Source: Clarkia xantiana subsp. parviflora (taxonomy: Eukaryota; Streptophyta; Magnoliopsida; Myrtales; Onagraceae). From it: a stretch of 64,000 bases of DNA. The DNA lies in assembly GCA_036873135.1 (NCBI GenBank), contig JAPTYO010000003.1, positions 32,457,263 to 32,521,262 of the forward strand. The letters are read 5' to 3'. The notes under the pieces are model-generated. The model was not told the DNA's origin. It saw only the letters and a program-made list of their open reading frames with translations, and did not search any database. Of this stretch, positions 38,024 through 49,069 are shown in pieces. How positions within the stretch are numbered: position 1 is the first letter of the stretch; each line of letters starts with the position of its first letter. A program made the position numbers and the translations under genes.

Positions 38024-38482
38024 ATGTCCGACTGGGAATTCTCCTTAGTTGGCCGTGTTAAATCAGACCGCCGCGACTCGGTAGAAACCATCTCCCGCTT
38101 CATACGATCAAACTGGAGGATTAACCAGCTCCCCGAAATTACGCGCCAAGAAGACGGCTTGTGGATCTTTCTGTTCAAAGATGAAATCCAAAAGCAGGAG
38201 GTCTTGCAAAATGCTCCTTTCAACATCCAAAATGCTCTCCTCATCCTTCGGCCAAGCTCCCCCACTGACCAGTCGAGCTTCTTGGACTTCACACGAGTGG
38301 CGACTTGGATTGAATTTCGGAAGATACCACGCCAATTAACCACCCGAGCTTTAGTTTCTCGTCTCGCTAGGGTTGTCGGAGACCTCATCGATCTGGAATT
38401 TAACGACGAGAGGCCTTGGGATAACCCTTTTCCCAGGTATGCAGGTCATGTTCTTATGGACAACCCTAATTTAATGATATAG
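38024..38482 (+). CDS. DUF4283-domain ORF, probably a LINE ORF1 remnant
   Basis: A 152-residue frame. It has the DUF4283 pattern seen at the N-terminus of plant LINE ORF1 and related proteins: WEFSLVGRVKSD at 3-14, WRINQLPEITRQEDGLWIFLF at about 31-51, then EVLQNAPFNIQNALLILRPSSP. A region like the linker before the zinc knuckle follows (ATWIEFRKIPRQLTTRALVSRLARVVGDLIDL). The zinc knuckle itself (CxxCxxxHxxxxC) and any endonuclease or reverse transcriptase are absent, so it is truncated. Codon content is clearly less AT-rich than its surroundings. A serine/proline-rich open stretch in another frame (37815-38048) precedes it. Whether it is expressed is unknown. Confidence 0.66.
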   Translation: MSDWEFSLVGRVKSDRRDSVETISRFIRSNWRINQLPEITRQEDGLWIFLFKDEIQKQEVLQNAPFNIQNALLILRPSSPTDQSSFLDFTRVATWIEFRKIPRQLTTRALVSRLARVVGDLIDLEFNDERPWDNPFPRYAGHVLMDNPNLMI

Positions 38483-39682
38483 GCGGAGTAAATAAATAGT
38501 GGACAATTCTGTTAGGTTCCAACCTACCCGTAACGAATGGTTATTAATACTTGTGGATACGATCGACCGCATTCCCTTTCACGTTTCCGCTATTAATTGA
38601 AAGAGTTCGGTTAAAATGAAATTAAATTTATTTAGGTAATCACTCGTAAATCCAATATACATGATATATTCTCGTAGTTATTAAATTATCACACTTTTTT
38701 TTATATTATATTAATATATACAAATTAGAAAATATTAAAAAGTTTTGTATATCATTAATGTATAATATATAATAATTTTTCTAAATTATAATAAAATAAT
38801 ATTATATTATTTATTATATTGCGAATTTTTTAGAACTTCGGGATTTAGTGTTTAATGAAATCCGAATAAAAGAACTTCCTAAAGACACACAAAAATAATT
38901 CAAAATTGATTTTAAATTTCTGAAATACGAGCATCGTCATATATTACTATATCGAACTTAATTATAAAAAAGTATATATTCTTTAAATCGATTAAAATAA
39001 ATGTGATACATCTAGGTAGCACAAAGTTGATATTACTACAACTTCTGGTTGCCAACCTTCAAAAGAAAAGTAAAAGAAACGGAAAACCTTTGATCGGTGC
39101 ACTTGCAACTTGAAAATGACTATTCGATAAAGTATTTTTAGTGATAAGGTCGAACTGTCGTAAAGGGTAAATTTTAACTTCATTTCATATGACGACTTTA
39201 TTTCTCATTTTTAATAATAAATAATAATATTTCACAGCCTATATATCTATAATAATAAAATATATATTCGCAGAAAGAATATCACATGGTTCGGCTGGTA
39301 AATTGCCTACGGCTACAGAGCGTGCACTTTTTAGGTCAAAATTATATACCCCATTTATAGCTTAGTCTGGGTATCTTCTTCCTCTGTAAAATAAATTATA
39401 AACTAATCGAGCTTAAAGTAATTTTACTAATTAAAATATCTTACCGTTCGATATAGACATTAGACATGAGTAAATTAAACTAAGAAGTTAAAAAGATATG
39501 ATTTACTTTCAATAAAATAGTCCCATTATTTATTTGTACTGATCAATCAATTCAGGACTCAATTATTGATTGTGGAAAAATTAATTGACGACAGTGGGGG
39601 ACACCCAACTATAGTTAAATACATGATTTATTTATTTATTTAATCAATACATAAATAATACTGTGAGGCCATATATAGAATA
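38483..39682. other. AT-rich intergenic DNA
   Basis: No gene, RNA or clear transposon end seen. Confidence 0.6.
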
Positions 39683-40149
39683 GAAGTGTATAGACTGTCT
39701 CAAGTTTCATTTTTGTTGAAATTTGGTGTCTTTGTGCGTCTTTTCATCTCCATTACATCATTTTCATCAACCCACCAACCCACTCATAATCCATCACTCT
39801 TTACTTTTCACAAAATCGTCAAATTTTACCTAAAAATTGAACATTTAAAAAAAAGTTTCTAGAAGAGTGGTGTAGAGCCATTTTCCAAGGACAATAGAGC
39901 GATATTTACTTTCCCGGATGTGACCAACTTTTTAGGTAACGGTCCCGGCAAGATGACAAGAAGGGAATGTGTATGAGAGCTCGAATTTGACAGACGGTTT
40001 CGTCGGAATTGACTTCTCTAAAGTAATCACAATGAGACACCAAATTTCAACAAAAATGAAACTTGGGACAGTCCATTTTAACATTTCAAACTTCAGACAC
40101 CTAATTTTAACATAGGGTAAACCTTGGACAGTTTTTTAGTTATTAACCC
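39683..40149. mobile_element. Mutator-like MITE (family M, copy 3), inverted relative to copies 1 and 2
   Basis: The order is reversed and complemented relative to the copy at 15562-16010: TTGTTGAAATTTGGTGTCTT near the left, TTTACTTTTCACAAAATCG, AAGTAATCACAATGAGACAC, and CAGTTTTTTAGTTATTAACCC at the right end. The left terminus is eroded, so the start is approximate. No ORF and no clear target duplication. Confidence 0.72.
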
Positions 40150-40388
40150 TTATTATTATTAAGCTAGTTAGCTAGCTGTATAAAGTCAAATAATATAACC
40201 ATGAGAGGAAGATTCCCCTTCAAGGGTTGTGGGCGGTAATAATAACATGGGAGCACCGAGCATGAGCATCGACGATAGGGTTAATGATATGAAATTACTT
40301 AATTGTGGCAGTATCACGGGCGGGTAACTTAATTTACACGAGTTAAAAGTCTTAGAAACTCTAAAAAAAAAAAAAATAGTCTTAGGGT

Positions 40389-40579
40389 CGGGGCTGTGGA
40401 AATGCTCAGCTGCAGCTTTAGAAGCGACATCTTTGACAATTTCTTCAGGGCTAACAGCCGGCCCTTTTCTTCGGAGGGCTCCCAGAGGAGTCAGCACGCG
40501 AGGCGGCTCGCTCGCCGGGACTCGGGGCCGATTTCGGCGCGAGAGGCGTAGATTCCGATTGATTGTCTTCCACCACCAT
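40389..40579 (-). pseudogene. Possible broken first exon of an unidentified gene
   Basis: From an ATG at 40579 the minus strand reads a polar, proline- and serine-rich start (VVEDNQSESTPLAPKSAPSP, then SPPKKRA) that stops at 40451. An overlapping frame continues VSPEEIVKDVASKAAAEHF to about 40389 and then meets an A/T run. GC content is much higher than the flanks, as for a plant first exon. A one-base frameshift or a missed splice would explain the break. I do not recognise the family. It lies about 190 bp beyond the 3' end of the PMD gene on the same strand. Confidence 0.35.
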
Positions 40580-40772
40580 TGTTGTTAACTGACTGTGAAG
40601 CTGATCGGCGAGGGCGATCCTCTGTTACTCATTAGCCTACTGATGGTGATGGTGATGGAGTGAGTGGGACCGTGGCAAAAGGCGTACAGAGGAAGCCTAA
40701 CCCAAAACGGGAGGCTCCCTTGCACGTGACGTGAAATGGAGTCTTAATCTTGCTGCTCGGTACGCATTTCTT

Positions 40773-42641
40773 CTACCAAGGAGAGGTTAGTCCCGTCTGG
40801 TCAATAGTATACACCATCTCTTCGATTTGAGATTGTACATGATCAATATCGATGTCATCCCCCTTGTTAGCTCGTATATAGTCTATCATGCTACGACCAG
40901 CCTCTTCAATACGGCGTAAGCACGCAACAATCCGCTCATCTGTAGAAGTCCTAAGACTTGGCATAGGTAGTGTTGCGAGAGGCGGACTATGCTGGGGCTG
41001 AATATATCGATGTGTTCGAGGTATATACCAGTCTAGGTATCCAGGAACACAATCACGCCCATCTAATCTTATCGAGCGACTCCTCAAAGTATCATCCAAT
41101 AAATGACTTCTCCATCTGCTCCATGTCTGGGTAATGAGCATGTTAACCTTGCGTTTGCCCCTGTTGGTCGATTCTCTACGACAGTTTGGTGACAATGGAG
41201 GCGGAGGAATTATTTGAACACGTCCAAACTGACGAAGAACACGCTCGGGGCTGTACGGCTCACAGATACCCAAAACTGGTATGCAACCAGTAAAAAATGC
41301 TATATCTGGCAAAGGATGAAATTGACGGGCATCTTTGTAGGGCTCCCAAACGACCTGCATGCAATAAATAATGATATCATATCCTTCACATTCAAGAAAA
41401 ATCTGTTTAAAAAATTATCATACTATAAAACTACTCACATCGCTGGACTCCAATTGATCAAATATGATCCTAGTCGCAATTTTTTGATTATTGCCACTGC
41501 CAATCAAGTTACGATCAGTCCAACGGAATGCCCGCGGCAAAGTCTCACTGTACTGTGCAACTGAAAGACATCGTACAGGTCGTACACATGGTAAGTGCTC
41601 ATATGCCCACACTTCTAACAGAGTTAAAAATCCGGCAATTTGCTTCGTCTTCACTTTTGCAGCTTCGCCTAGCTGATTGTATAACTGTGCTAGAGCAGCT
41701 GCACCCCAAGCATAGTTGTGCACATCTGTTAAATCAACTAAAAACTCCAACAGATGTGCACTAACTCGGGAACCAGACTTGTCTATGAATATTGTACAGC
41801 CCAGTGTGTACAACAAATACGCACGTACAGCATACTCCACATGCACCAACTCTGAACTAACAGCCAGGTTCATGAAAGTCTGTCGAAGCCAATCTAACTT
41901 TATATTAAGACCATTGCCTCCTTCAAGGGCAGCCATGGCAGAATCCTCAGGTACCCCTAGAACTGTACTAATCAAACTTGAAGCTGATCCCTTCGTAAGC
42001 TTGGTAGTCTGAGCTGACTGAACCGCTTTCCCATCTACTGACAATCCCAAAAGGGCATAAACATCATCTAGGGTTATTGTCATCTCACCGAAAGGTAGGT
42101 GGAAAGTGTTAGTATCCGGTTGCCATCTCTCTACCAATACTTCAATTAGAAGTTTGTCGCATTGAAGCAAACTGTATTGCCCTAGATGACTGATTCCTGA
42201 TTCACCCACAAGTCGGTTGAATCGATCCGCATGCTCTGGAATTAACCATTTAGCCAACTTTTGACCATGGGAGTGAATTCGAATTTCATCCCGCTCCTAC
42301 AAACAAACCAAGTAAAAATATATTAAATATAATTTGAATGTATATTCTATAACCAGCATGTACAAATACACAAGTAATAAAAGATTTGTAAATAATAAAC
42401 TTACAACACCCTCATATATGCTCAAAGCTACGTGTTCACCAAAATTCGGAAGAACATCTAGCTCAAAAGGACCTCCTGGAAATGACACAGGTGCTGCTGA
42501 CTCATGTGTTGCAGATTGGGAAACGATTTCTGGAGGAGGTGAAGAAGGCACTGAAGAGACATTTGGGGCCACAGTCGATTTGCCCATCTTCCTCTTATTG
42601 CGAGCTCGAGAAGAAGCAGTTGGTGGTGGTCTTCGCTCCAT
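40773..42641 (-). CDS. Plant mobile domain protein (MAIN-like; 'PP7 long form homologue'), three exons
   Basis: Exons on the minus strand: 42641-42405, 42296-41439 and 41354-40773. Splice sites are GT..AG and all phases are zero, giving a 558-residue protein. Residues 1-79 are basic and proline/serine-rich, likely disordered. From about residue 80 the plant mobile domain pattern runs on: LPFGEMTITLDDVYALLGLSVDG, then YLLYTLGCTIFIDKS, WGAAALAQLYNQLG, FLTLLEVWAYEHLPC, and in exon 3 VVWEPYKDARQFHPL and GYLDWYIPRTHRYI. The domain is found in Arabidopsis MAIN/MAIL proteins, needed for genome stability and transposon silencing, and in many transposon-carried copies. No phosphatase domain is present despite the database nickname. 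Frame and splice sites are intact, so it may be functional. It could also be a transposon-borne gene: the large tandem repeats start 2.4 kb away. Confidence 0.9.
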
Positions 42642-43434
42642 CTAGAAATACTAAAAGCAAAGAACTGAAGTTAATAAACAAACAATAAAACTAAAGATAA
42701 GCAGCTAAACCTCCAGTAATACAAATCGAGCACACAACTATTTCACTGAAAACCAAAGATATCATTGGTCTTTCTTTCATTAGTATACTAGCTGACCAGT
42801 AGTGTTTAAGCTAGAAGAAAACGAAGATTGAACCAAAACGAAATCCCAAACAAATGAGACGGAATCACCAATCGAAGGAAAGCAATGTCTTTAAGCTCTC
42901 TATAGTCCGTCAGATTTACCATGAAATTCACATTCAGACAGCAGCAGTAAGTAATTAAAACAAGCTCCAATGTAGAAATAGGTTGATGGTTCATCGTTGT
43001 TGGTGTTGTTCATACTAAACTAATGAACTCCTAAATATCTCAAGCACACAATTCAAGCATCCATAAACAAAAAACCTTACATTTTTCCAAATGTTCATAG
43101 GGTGCATTGTAGTTTGAACCATCCTGACCAACATACACAAACGCAAAATAAAAAAGTGGGACAACAACCAATTAACAGTGTGATTTCTTTATTTTAAGCA
43201 TAAGACATGATTAATCAAATTGGCAATAAATTAGGATCAGATACTAATTCATCCGAATGTATGTTAACATGATTGTGGACAAAAAACAAGACTCCAGCAG
43301 AATTCAAGGCAGACACCAGCAATCAGCAGAATTATTTATCTTGTAATCTCTTAACATGACATTCAATCAAAAATACATACTTCAGGAAGTTTAGCTGAGC
43401 TGCAAGGTAGGAGCTTAGGGCAACTGGGCGACGG
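42642..43434 (-). other. Upstream region of the PMD gene
   Basis: Mixed AT-rich DNA without further clear coding sequence. It should contain the promoter and leader of the PMD gene, but no convincing TATA box stands out. Confidence 0.4.
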
Positions 43435-43860
43435 TCTTGGCTGCAGAGGGCAATTGGGGCAGCAAAGGCGAGCGAGGTGGTGGGGCGGAAAAGGCGAGCG
43501 AGGTAGGCCGACGGCAGCAGAACTGTCTGGACGGTGGAGGCGGTGGTCGCGGCTGCTGGTACGGATCGAACGAAGAGAATAGCTTAGTGAAGGACGGCTG
43601 AACTCTGAAGTGAAGGACTGACTATGTAGGGATGAAAAAAAATCGGTCCGGTCGGACTTGGCTGCAGAGGGCAACTGGGGCGGCAAAGGCAGCAAGGTGG
43701 GCCGACGGCAGCAGAACTGTCTGGACGGCGGAGGCTGTGGTCGCGGCTGCTGGAGTGCTGGTACGGATCGAACGAAAGTGAAGAACGGCTGAAGTGAAGG
43801 ACTATGATGAGTCAGTCTATGACAATTTAAGGATGGAAAAAAAAACGGTCCGGTCGGACC
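43435..43860. repeat. Tandem duplication, unit about 200-220 bp, GC-rich
   Basis: CTTGGCTGCAGAGGGCAA, AACTGTCTGGACGG, GGTCGCGGCTGCTGG and GTACGGATCGAACGAA occur in the same order in two copies (about 43435-43655 and 43656-43860). Each ends in GAAAAAAA..CGGTCCGGTCGGAC. The 191-codon minus-strand open frame across it repeats itself and is not a credible protein. Confidence 0.82.
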
Positions 43861-44240
43861 GGCCCGGAACTGGTCCCGAACCGGACTGTTTGGAACCGGT
43901 CCAGACTGGACTGGTTCCAAACAGACCAGTTTTTTCAAGTGGAAACCAGACCAAAGCCGTTAGTATACTTCTAAAGGAACCGGTTCTAAATTGGACCGGA
44001 TTGGTTTGAATCGGTTTTTTCTGACCCGAATTGATTTTTGGACTTGTTTTTTAATTTTTGTGTAAATCTAAAAATTAAAACGGGTCGGATCGGTTATTGA
44101 CCGGACTGGTCTGCTTTTTATAAAGCAGTCCAGAACATGTCCGAAACCGGTCCAGATTTTCTTGTGATAAGACCGTTTAAACCAGTTCATGTCCGGTCCA
44201 GAACCAGTCCAGGCCGGATCGGTCCAATGTGAAGGACTAT
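43840..44240. mobile_element. Degraded DNA transposon with GGTCCGGT/ACCGGACC subterminal motifs
   Basis: Dense GGTCCGGTC, GAACCGG, CCAGACTGG and GGTCCAGAACC motifs in both orientations flank an AT-rich centre, as in the hAT-like elements elsewhere in the window. Exact ends and target duplication are not found. It overlaps the second unit of the preceding tandem duplication. Confidence 0.5.
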
Positions 44241-45009
44241 GTATAGCTTAGTCCTCTAAGTTTAATACTATGTCATTTAACCCTCAAATAGAATTAGGTC
44301 CAACAGACCTTTCTATGATGCTTTGGGAGCATTATGCTTTTGGTTGGGTATAAGGGTGATTAACATCATTAAAAAGTTAAAGAGGTAACCGATACTTATT
44401 AGTTGGATCGGTTCGGATTCGGATCGGTTTATCCGGTTTAAGTCATTTTTTTAATCTAAAACTACGGTACATGAGAGGAGAGTAGTTCATCTTATTTAAT
44501 CTCACATCTCATCCTCCGCCCGCTGTATTCATCTTCTTTAGAATTAGGTCTGAGGTTCTGCGAAAAGAGAAGAAAGGAGGCCGCTGTATTTGCAGGTGAA
44601 GAGAGGCCATCCTCATCGCTGCTCTGCCCTAGAATTAGGGATTTTTTTGTATATAAGAGAGGCATGAAGAAAGAGTTTACGTAAAGGAGTTCTATTCCAT
44701 TCGTTTTCTGGTGTCAAGTTCTTCTCTCCATTCTTTTTTTCTTACGTTTTCTTAAAATTTGATCAATAGTATATTGCCAGAAAACTTTGAAAAGCATTTC
44801 ATGGATTTCGTGATTCCATTTTTTGTACTTCTTTGTTTGATTTTCATTTCTCTACGAGTAAGTATTAATTAATCTTGAATAATTCTTGGCCACCAGCCCT
44901 TAATTTTTTCTCATGACTGCATATGTTCTAGTCTAACTTAACATGCTTTGCAAGTGTTTGTCATAATGCCTCAGAGAGGTCTTTCTCTATTTTGTGTTAC
45001 TTATACTTT
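44241..45009. other. Intergenic DNA, possible non-coding exon remnant
   Basis: No protein frame. The stretch about 44480-44700 (CTCATCCTCCGCCCGC, CCATCCTCATCGCTGC) has the composition of a plant 5' leader, but nothing downstream continues it. Confidence 0.35.
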
Positions 45010-46948
45010 ACAGGTCAGTCTTCTTGGTTTTAAAAAACAGATGATATGTTTTTTTTATTATAAAATTTAGATGTGCTTTTCAAAAACAAAATTAAGAAAT
45101 TTTTGTTTTGACAAAAAAAAAAAAAAAAATCTTCTCGTTCGATTTTTGGTTCATTCGGTCGAATCAGCTCGAATGCGGTCTGACCACTTGTTCAAATACA
45201 ACAAAAAAGTAAAAAAAGTGGTTTTCACAAAAACAAAATATCTCGGCAGTCTTCTTGTTTTAACAAACAGATGATATGTTTTTTTATTACAAAATTTAGA
45301 TGTTCTTTTTAAAAACAAAATTAAGAAAATTTGGTTTTGACAAAAAAAAATTCTTCTCGTTCGATTTCTAGTTCATCCGGTCGAATCGGCCCGAATGCCG
45401 TCTGAACACTTGTTCAAATACAATAAAGAAGTAAAAAGCGGTTTTACAAAAAAAAAAAAAAAACTTGGCAATCTTCTTGGTTTTAACAGATAGATGATAT
45501 GTTTTTTTATTATAAAATTTAGATGTTCTTTTTAAAAACAAAATTAAAAAAAAATTTGGTTTTGACAAAAAAAATTATTCTCGTTTGATTTCTGGTTCAT
45601 CCGGTCGAATCGACCCGAATGCGGTTTGACCACTTTTTCAAATACAATAAAAAAGTAAAAAAAATGGTTTTGACAAAAAATAAATTTGGCAGTCTTCTTG
45701 GTTTTAACAAACGGATGATATGTTTTTTTATTCTAAAATTTAGATGTTCTTTTTAAAAACAAAATTAAGAAAATTTGATTTTGACAAAAAAATCTTCTCG
45801 TTCGATTTCTGGTTCATCTGGTCGAATCGGCCCGAATGCGGTCTAACCACTTGTTCAAATACAATTAAAAAAAAAAGTAAAAAAGTGGTTTTGACAAAAA
45901 AAAAATCTCGGCAATCTTCTTGGTTTTAACAAACGGATGATATGTTTTTTTTATTATAAAATTTAGATTTTCTTTTTTAAAAAAATTAAGAAAATTTGGT
46001 TTTGACAAAAAAAAAATTCTTCTCGTTCGATTTCTGGTTCTTCTGTTCGAATCGGCCGAATGCGATCTGACCACTTGTTCAAATACAATAAAAAAAAAAG
46101 TAAAAAAGTGGTTTTGACAAAAAAAAAATCTCGGCAGTTTTCTTGGTTTTAACAAACGGATGATATGTTTTTTAATTATAAAATTTAGATGATCTCTTTA
46201 AAAACAAAATTAATAAAATTTGGTTTTGACCAAAAAAAAAATTATTCTCGTTTGATTTATGGTTCTTCTGGTCGAATCAGCCAGAATGCAGTCTAACACT
46301 TGTTCAAATACAATAAAAAAAAGTAAAAAGTGGTTTTGACAAAAAAAAAATTATCTTGGCTGTCTTCTTGTTTTAACAAACGGATGATATGTTTTTTTTT
46401 ATTATAAAATTTAGATGTTTCTTTTACAAATAAAATTAAGAAAATTTGGTTTTGACAAAAAAAAAAATTATTCTCGTTCGATTTCTGGTTCATCCGGTCG
46501 AATCGGCCCGAATGCAGTCTGACCACTTGTTCAAATACAATAAAAAAAGTAAAAAAGTGGTTTTGACAAAAAAAAATATATCGGCAGTCTTATTGGTTTT
46601 AACAAACAGATGATATGTTTTTCTTATTATAAAATTTAGATGTTCTTTAAAAAAAAATAAGAAAATTTGGTTTTGACAAACAAAGATTCTTCTCATTCGA
46701 TTTCTGGTTCATCCGGTCGAATCGGCCCGAATGCGGTCTGACCACTTGTTCAAATACAATAAAAAAGCGGTTTTGACAAAAAAAAAAAAATATATCGGCA
46801 GTCTTCTTGGTTTTTAACAAACGTATGATATGTTTTTTTATTATAAAATTTAGATGTTCTTTTTAAAAACAAAATTAAGAAAATTTGGTTTTGAAAAAAA
46901 AAAATTCTTCTCGTTCGAATTCTGGTTCATCCGGTCGAATCGGCCCGA
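45010..46948. repeat. 222-bp tandem array, nearly nine copies
   Basis: The anchor ATGATATG occurs at about 45041, 45271, 45493, 45715, 45937, 46160, 46384, 46610 and 46825, a period of 215-230 and mostly 222. Each unit holds TTTCTGGTTCATCCGGTCGA, CGGTCTGACCACTTG and two A-runs after TGGTTTTGAC. The last unit breaks off at TCGGCCCG before GATTACCACC. The short open frames here are low-complexity artefacts of the A/T runs. Confidence 0.95.
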
Positions 46949-48112
46949 TTACCACCTGGTTATAGACCCAGTTTAGCGCGTTGGCCTTGCTTGGGAATAT
47001 GTCCAAACGAAGTTTAAAACGTAGTTGGATTACCACCAACTAGCGTAAATGCCCTATATTGGAAGAAAACCAAATAGAGGCATGAACAAGACCAGCTGGT
47101 ATATAAACGATATCTCATTTCCAATACTCCATACCAACACCAAACATACCCAAACACATTCGGCCACATCCCAATCCAAACAACCATAAAACACCAAGCC
47201 TTAGCCGTGGCAACCTCCGAGAATACGAACGCAAGTATACAATAACGAGAACAACAATACAAGATAACGTGAAATACGCCGCAAACCATAGGCGACAATC
47301 ATATATCGGGGAAACACATAACAACATGCGTTGTGACCACGAGGCACAACAATGTACGTCGCAAGTTATAATGAAATATCCATAACGCGAGTTCAACTAT
47401 GATCCATATATACACCCTCAAAAAAGGGGGGCATACCGAACATGCTGCCTCATTGACACAACATGTCGGAATATTTCGACACATAATAAAGAAGGTTACA
47501 TCAAGATGTCTCATTGACACAGCTAACCAGGTCTTCTATACAATGAAAGTCAAGAAGAAAAGATCATATGCAAGGGCACAAACCGATATAGCCAAGGGGG
47601 GGCAACAATAATAAAGATTTCGTTAAAACCACAATATGCATAATCAAATTCATCCGACACACATAACATGATAAGGAAACAGGTACAATCAAGGCGTCTA
47701 ACATGACAAGCGCAACACCCCGGTCAAATCCAAGCAACAAGTCCACAACATACCCACCAAGTCTACAAGATAAAGGCATACATCCAACAATACATTAAAA
47801 GAGGTACAAGAAGGTCTAAACAAACACGTAAAGCAAACAAGTCTTAGATATGACCAGTCGGAGGATCCCCAGCGCCACCTCCCTCATCATCGGAAACCAC
47901 AATCCCAGTACCATCAAGGGCAGGAGTCGAGCCCTCCGCCTCATCGCCAACGGCCATGTCCCCGGCACACTCACCCTCTAGACAGGCATAGAGCTTCCCA
48001 AGGCACTCAAGATCACCTAGCTTCGCAACGGGGAAATAAGGACAATGCTCATAAATAGTACGTACCAGCTCATGTCCATATTGCATCAACATCTCGGAGT
48101 TCGCCTTTTGAG
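46949..48112 (-). other. Unrecognised segment between the two large repeat domains
   Basis: Base content differs from both sides (richer in CA/AAC on the plus strand), with no internal repeats. Several open frames overlap on the minus strand, none of which I recognise. It may be the body or long terminal repeat of a degraded retrotransposon. Confidence 0.4.
47844..48092 (-). CDS. Hypothetical 82-codon frame with acidic C-terminus (partial)
   Basis: Reads MQYGHELVRTIYEHCPYFPV, then AKLGDLECLGKLYACLEGE, then a glycine/acid-rich tail (VSDDEGGGAGDPPTGHI) and a stop. The frame is open upstream until the repeat boundary at 48113, so it looks like the C-terminal end of a longer protein cut by the satellite array. 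The pattern suggests a retrotransposon or transposon protein, but I cannot name a family. Confidence 0.38.
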   Translation of the reverse strand: MLMQYGHELVRTIYEHCPYFPVAKLGDLECLGKLYACLEGECAGDMAVGDEAEGSTPALDGTGIVVSDDEGGGAGDPPTGHI

Positions 48113-48561
48113 CATTTTAAAATTTTGGGAAAGCCTCCCCTATATCTTTATGAAACTTCGGGGTCTCCTTCCCGAATTTCTGTCAAGATATCGCGATCGC
48201 CTCCCCGTTTTATTTTTAAAATTTCGGAAACCGTAACAGTTTAAACATAGCGGGGAATGCTCCCTGATTTTTTTTATGGAATATCAGGGAGATATTCCCG
48301 AATCTTTTGAAACATATCGGGGACACCTCTCTGATTTTTATTGGAATATCGGGGATTCCGTTCCCGTGGAGATGATTATTTTTAGGAAGAACCCTCCCGA
48401 TTTTCTGGTAAACACTCGGAGAGTCTCTTATGTTCTAATACTCGGATACAACTTCACGACTTTTCAAGTAAACTTCGGAGAAATCTACCTGAATCTTTGT
48501 TATATTTTCGGAGAGCACCTTCCGATTCTTTAAAGAAACTTCAGGGATTCCTTCCCGTTTA

Positions 48562-48776
48562 CACTACCAGAAAAAAGGCTTTTGGCAACGGGAAAACCCG
48601 TCGCTAAAAGCCCGTCGCTAAAAGTATTAGCGACGGGATTTTTCCTGTCGTTGACCCGTCGTTAAAAGTCCTGCCGGTAATACTTTAGCGACTGGATACT
48701 AGACCCGTCGCTAGTGTACTAGCGACGGGAAATACCCGTCGCTAAACAGTTTAGCGACGGGCTTATTGATGTAGTG
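48562..48776. mobile_element. CACTA-like miniature element (unit 1)
   Basis: It starts CACTACCAGAAAAAAGG and ends GTAGTG, with about ten TAGCGACGGG/CCCGTCGCTA motifs in both orientations between. Such ends and dense subterminal motifs are typical of plant En/Spm (CACTA) transposons. No 3-bp target duplication is visible (TTA left, GTT right). A further TAGCGACGGGATTTTCCGTC motif lies about 20 bp beyond the right end, so the real element may have been larger. Confidence 0.7.
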
Positions 48777-49069
48777 GTTTTGTGATGTGTAGCGACGGGA
48801 TTTTCCGTCGCTAAATATTATAGATATCTCAACAAGTACTACTGTCACCAAAACAACAGGACTTGTCATTTGGAAAACCAAAACTCATTAAAATTTAATA
48901 AATAACATCATTCTTATATTACTTTCACCACAACCATCCTAACAATCGTTCAATCCAAAGTATAAAACACTTTAACACCATCCAAATCACTCTTAACATA
49001 TGAATGCAACAATTTTTAAGAGAATAACAAATCTAAAGCACCGACAAGACCGACCAAACTAGTCAAAAG

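Noticed and set aside
41214..42688. Several plus-strand frames of 61-116 codons
   Set aside because: Antisense to the PMD gene exons; no domain of their own.
43363..43938. A 191-codon proline/arginine/serine-rich minus-strand frame
   Set aside because: It crosses a GC-rich tandem duplication, repeats itself, and has no start context or domain.
47014..47779. Minus-strand frames of 71-94 codons in the unrecognised segment
   Set aside because: They overlap each other in different frames and are rich in Cys, Tyr and Leu as expected from reading this composition at random.
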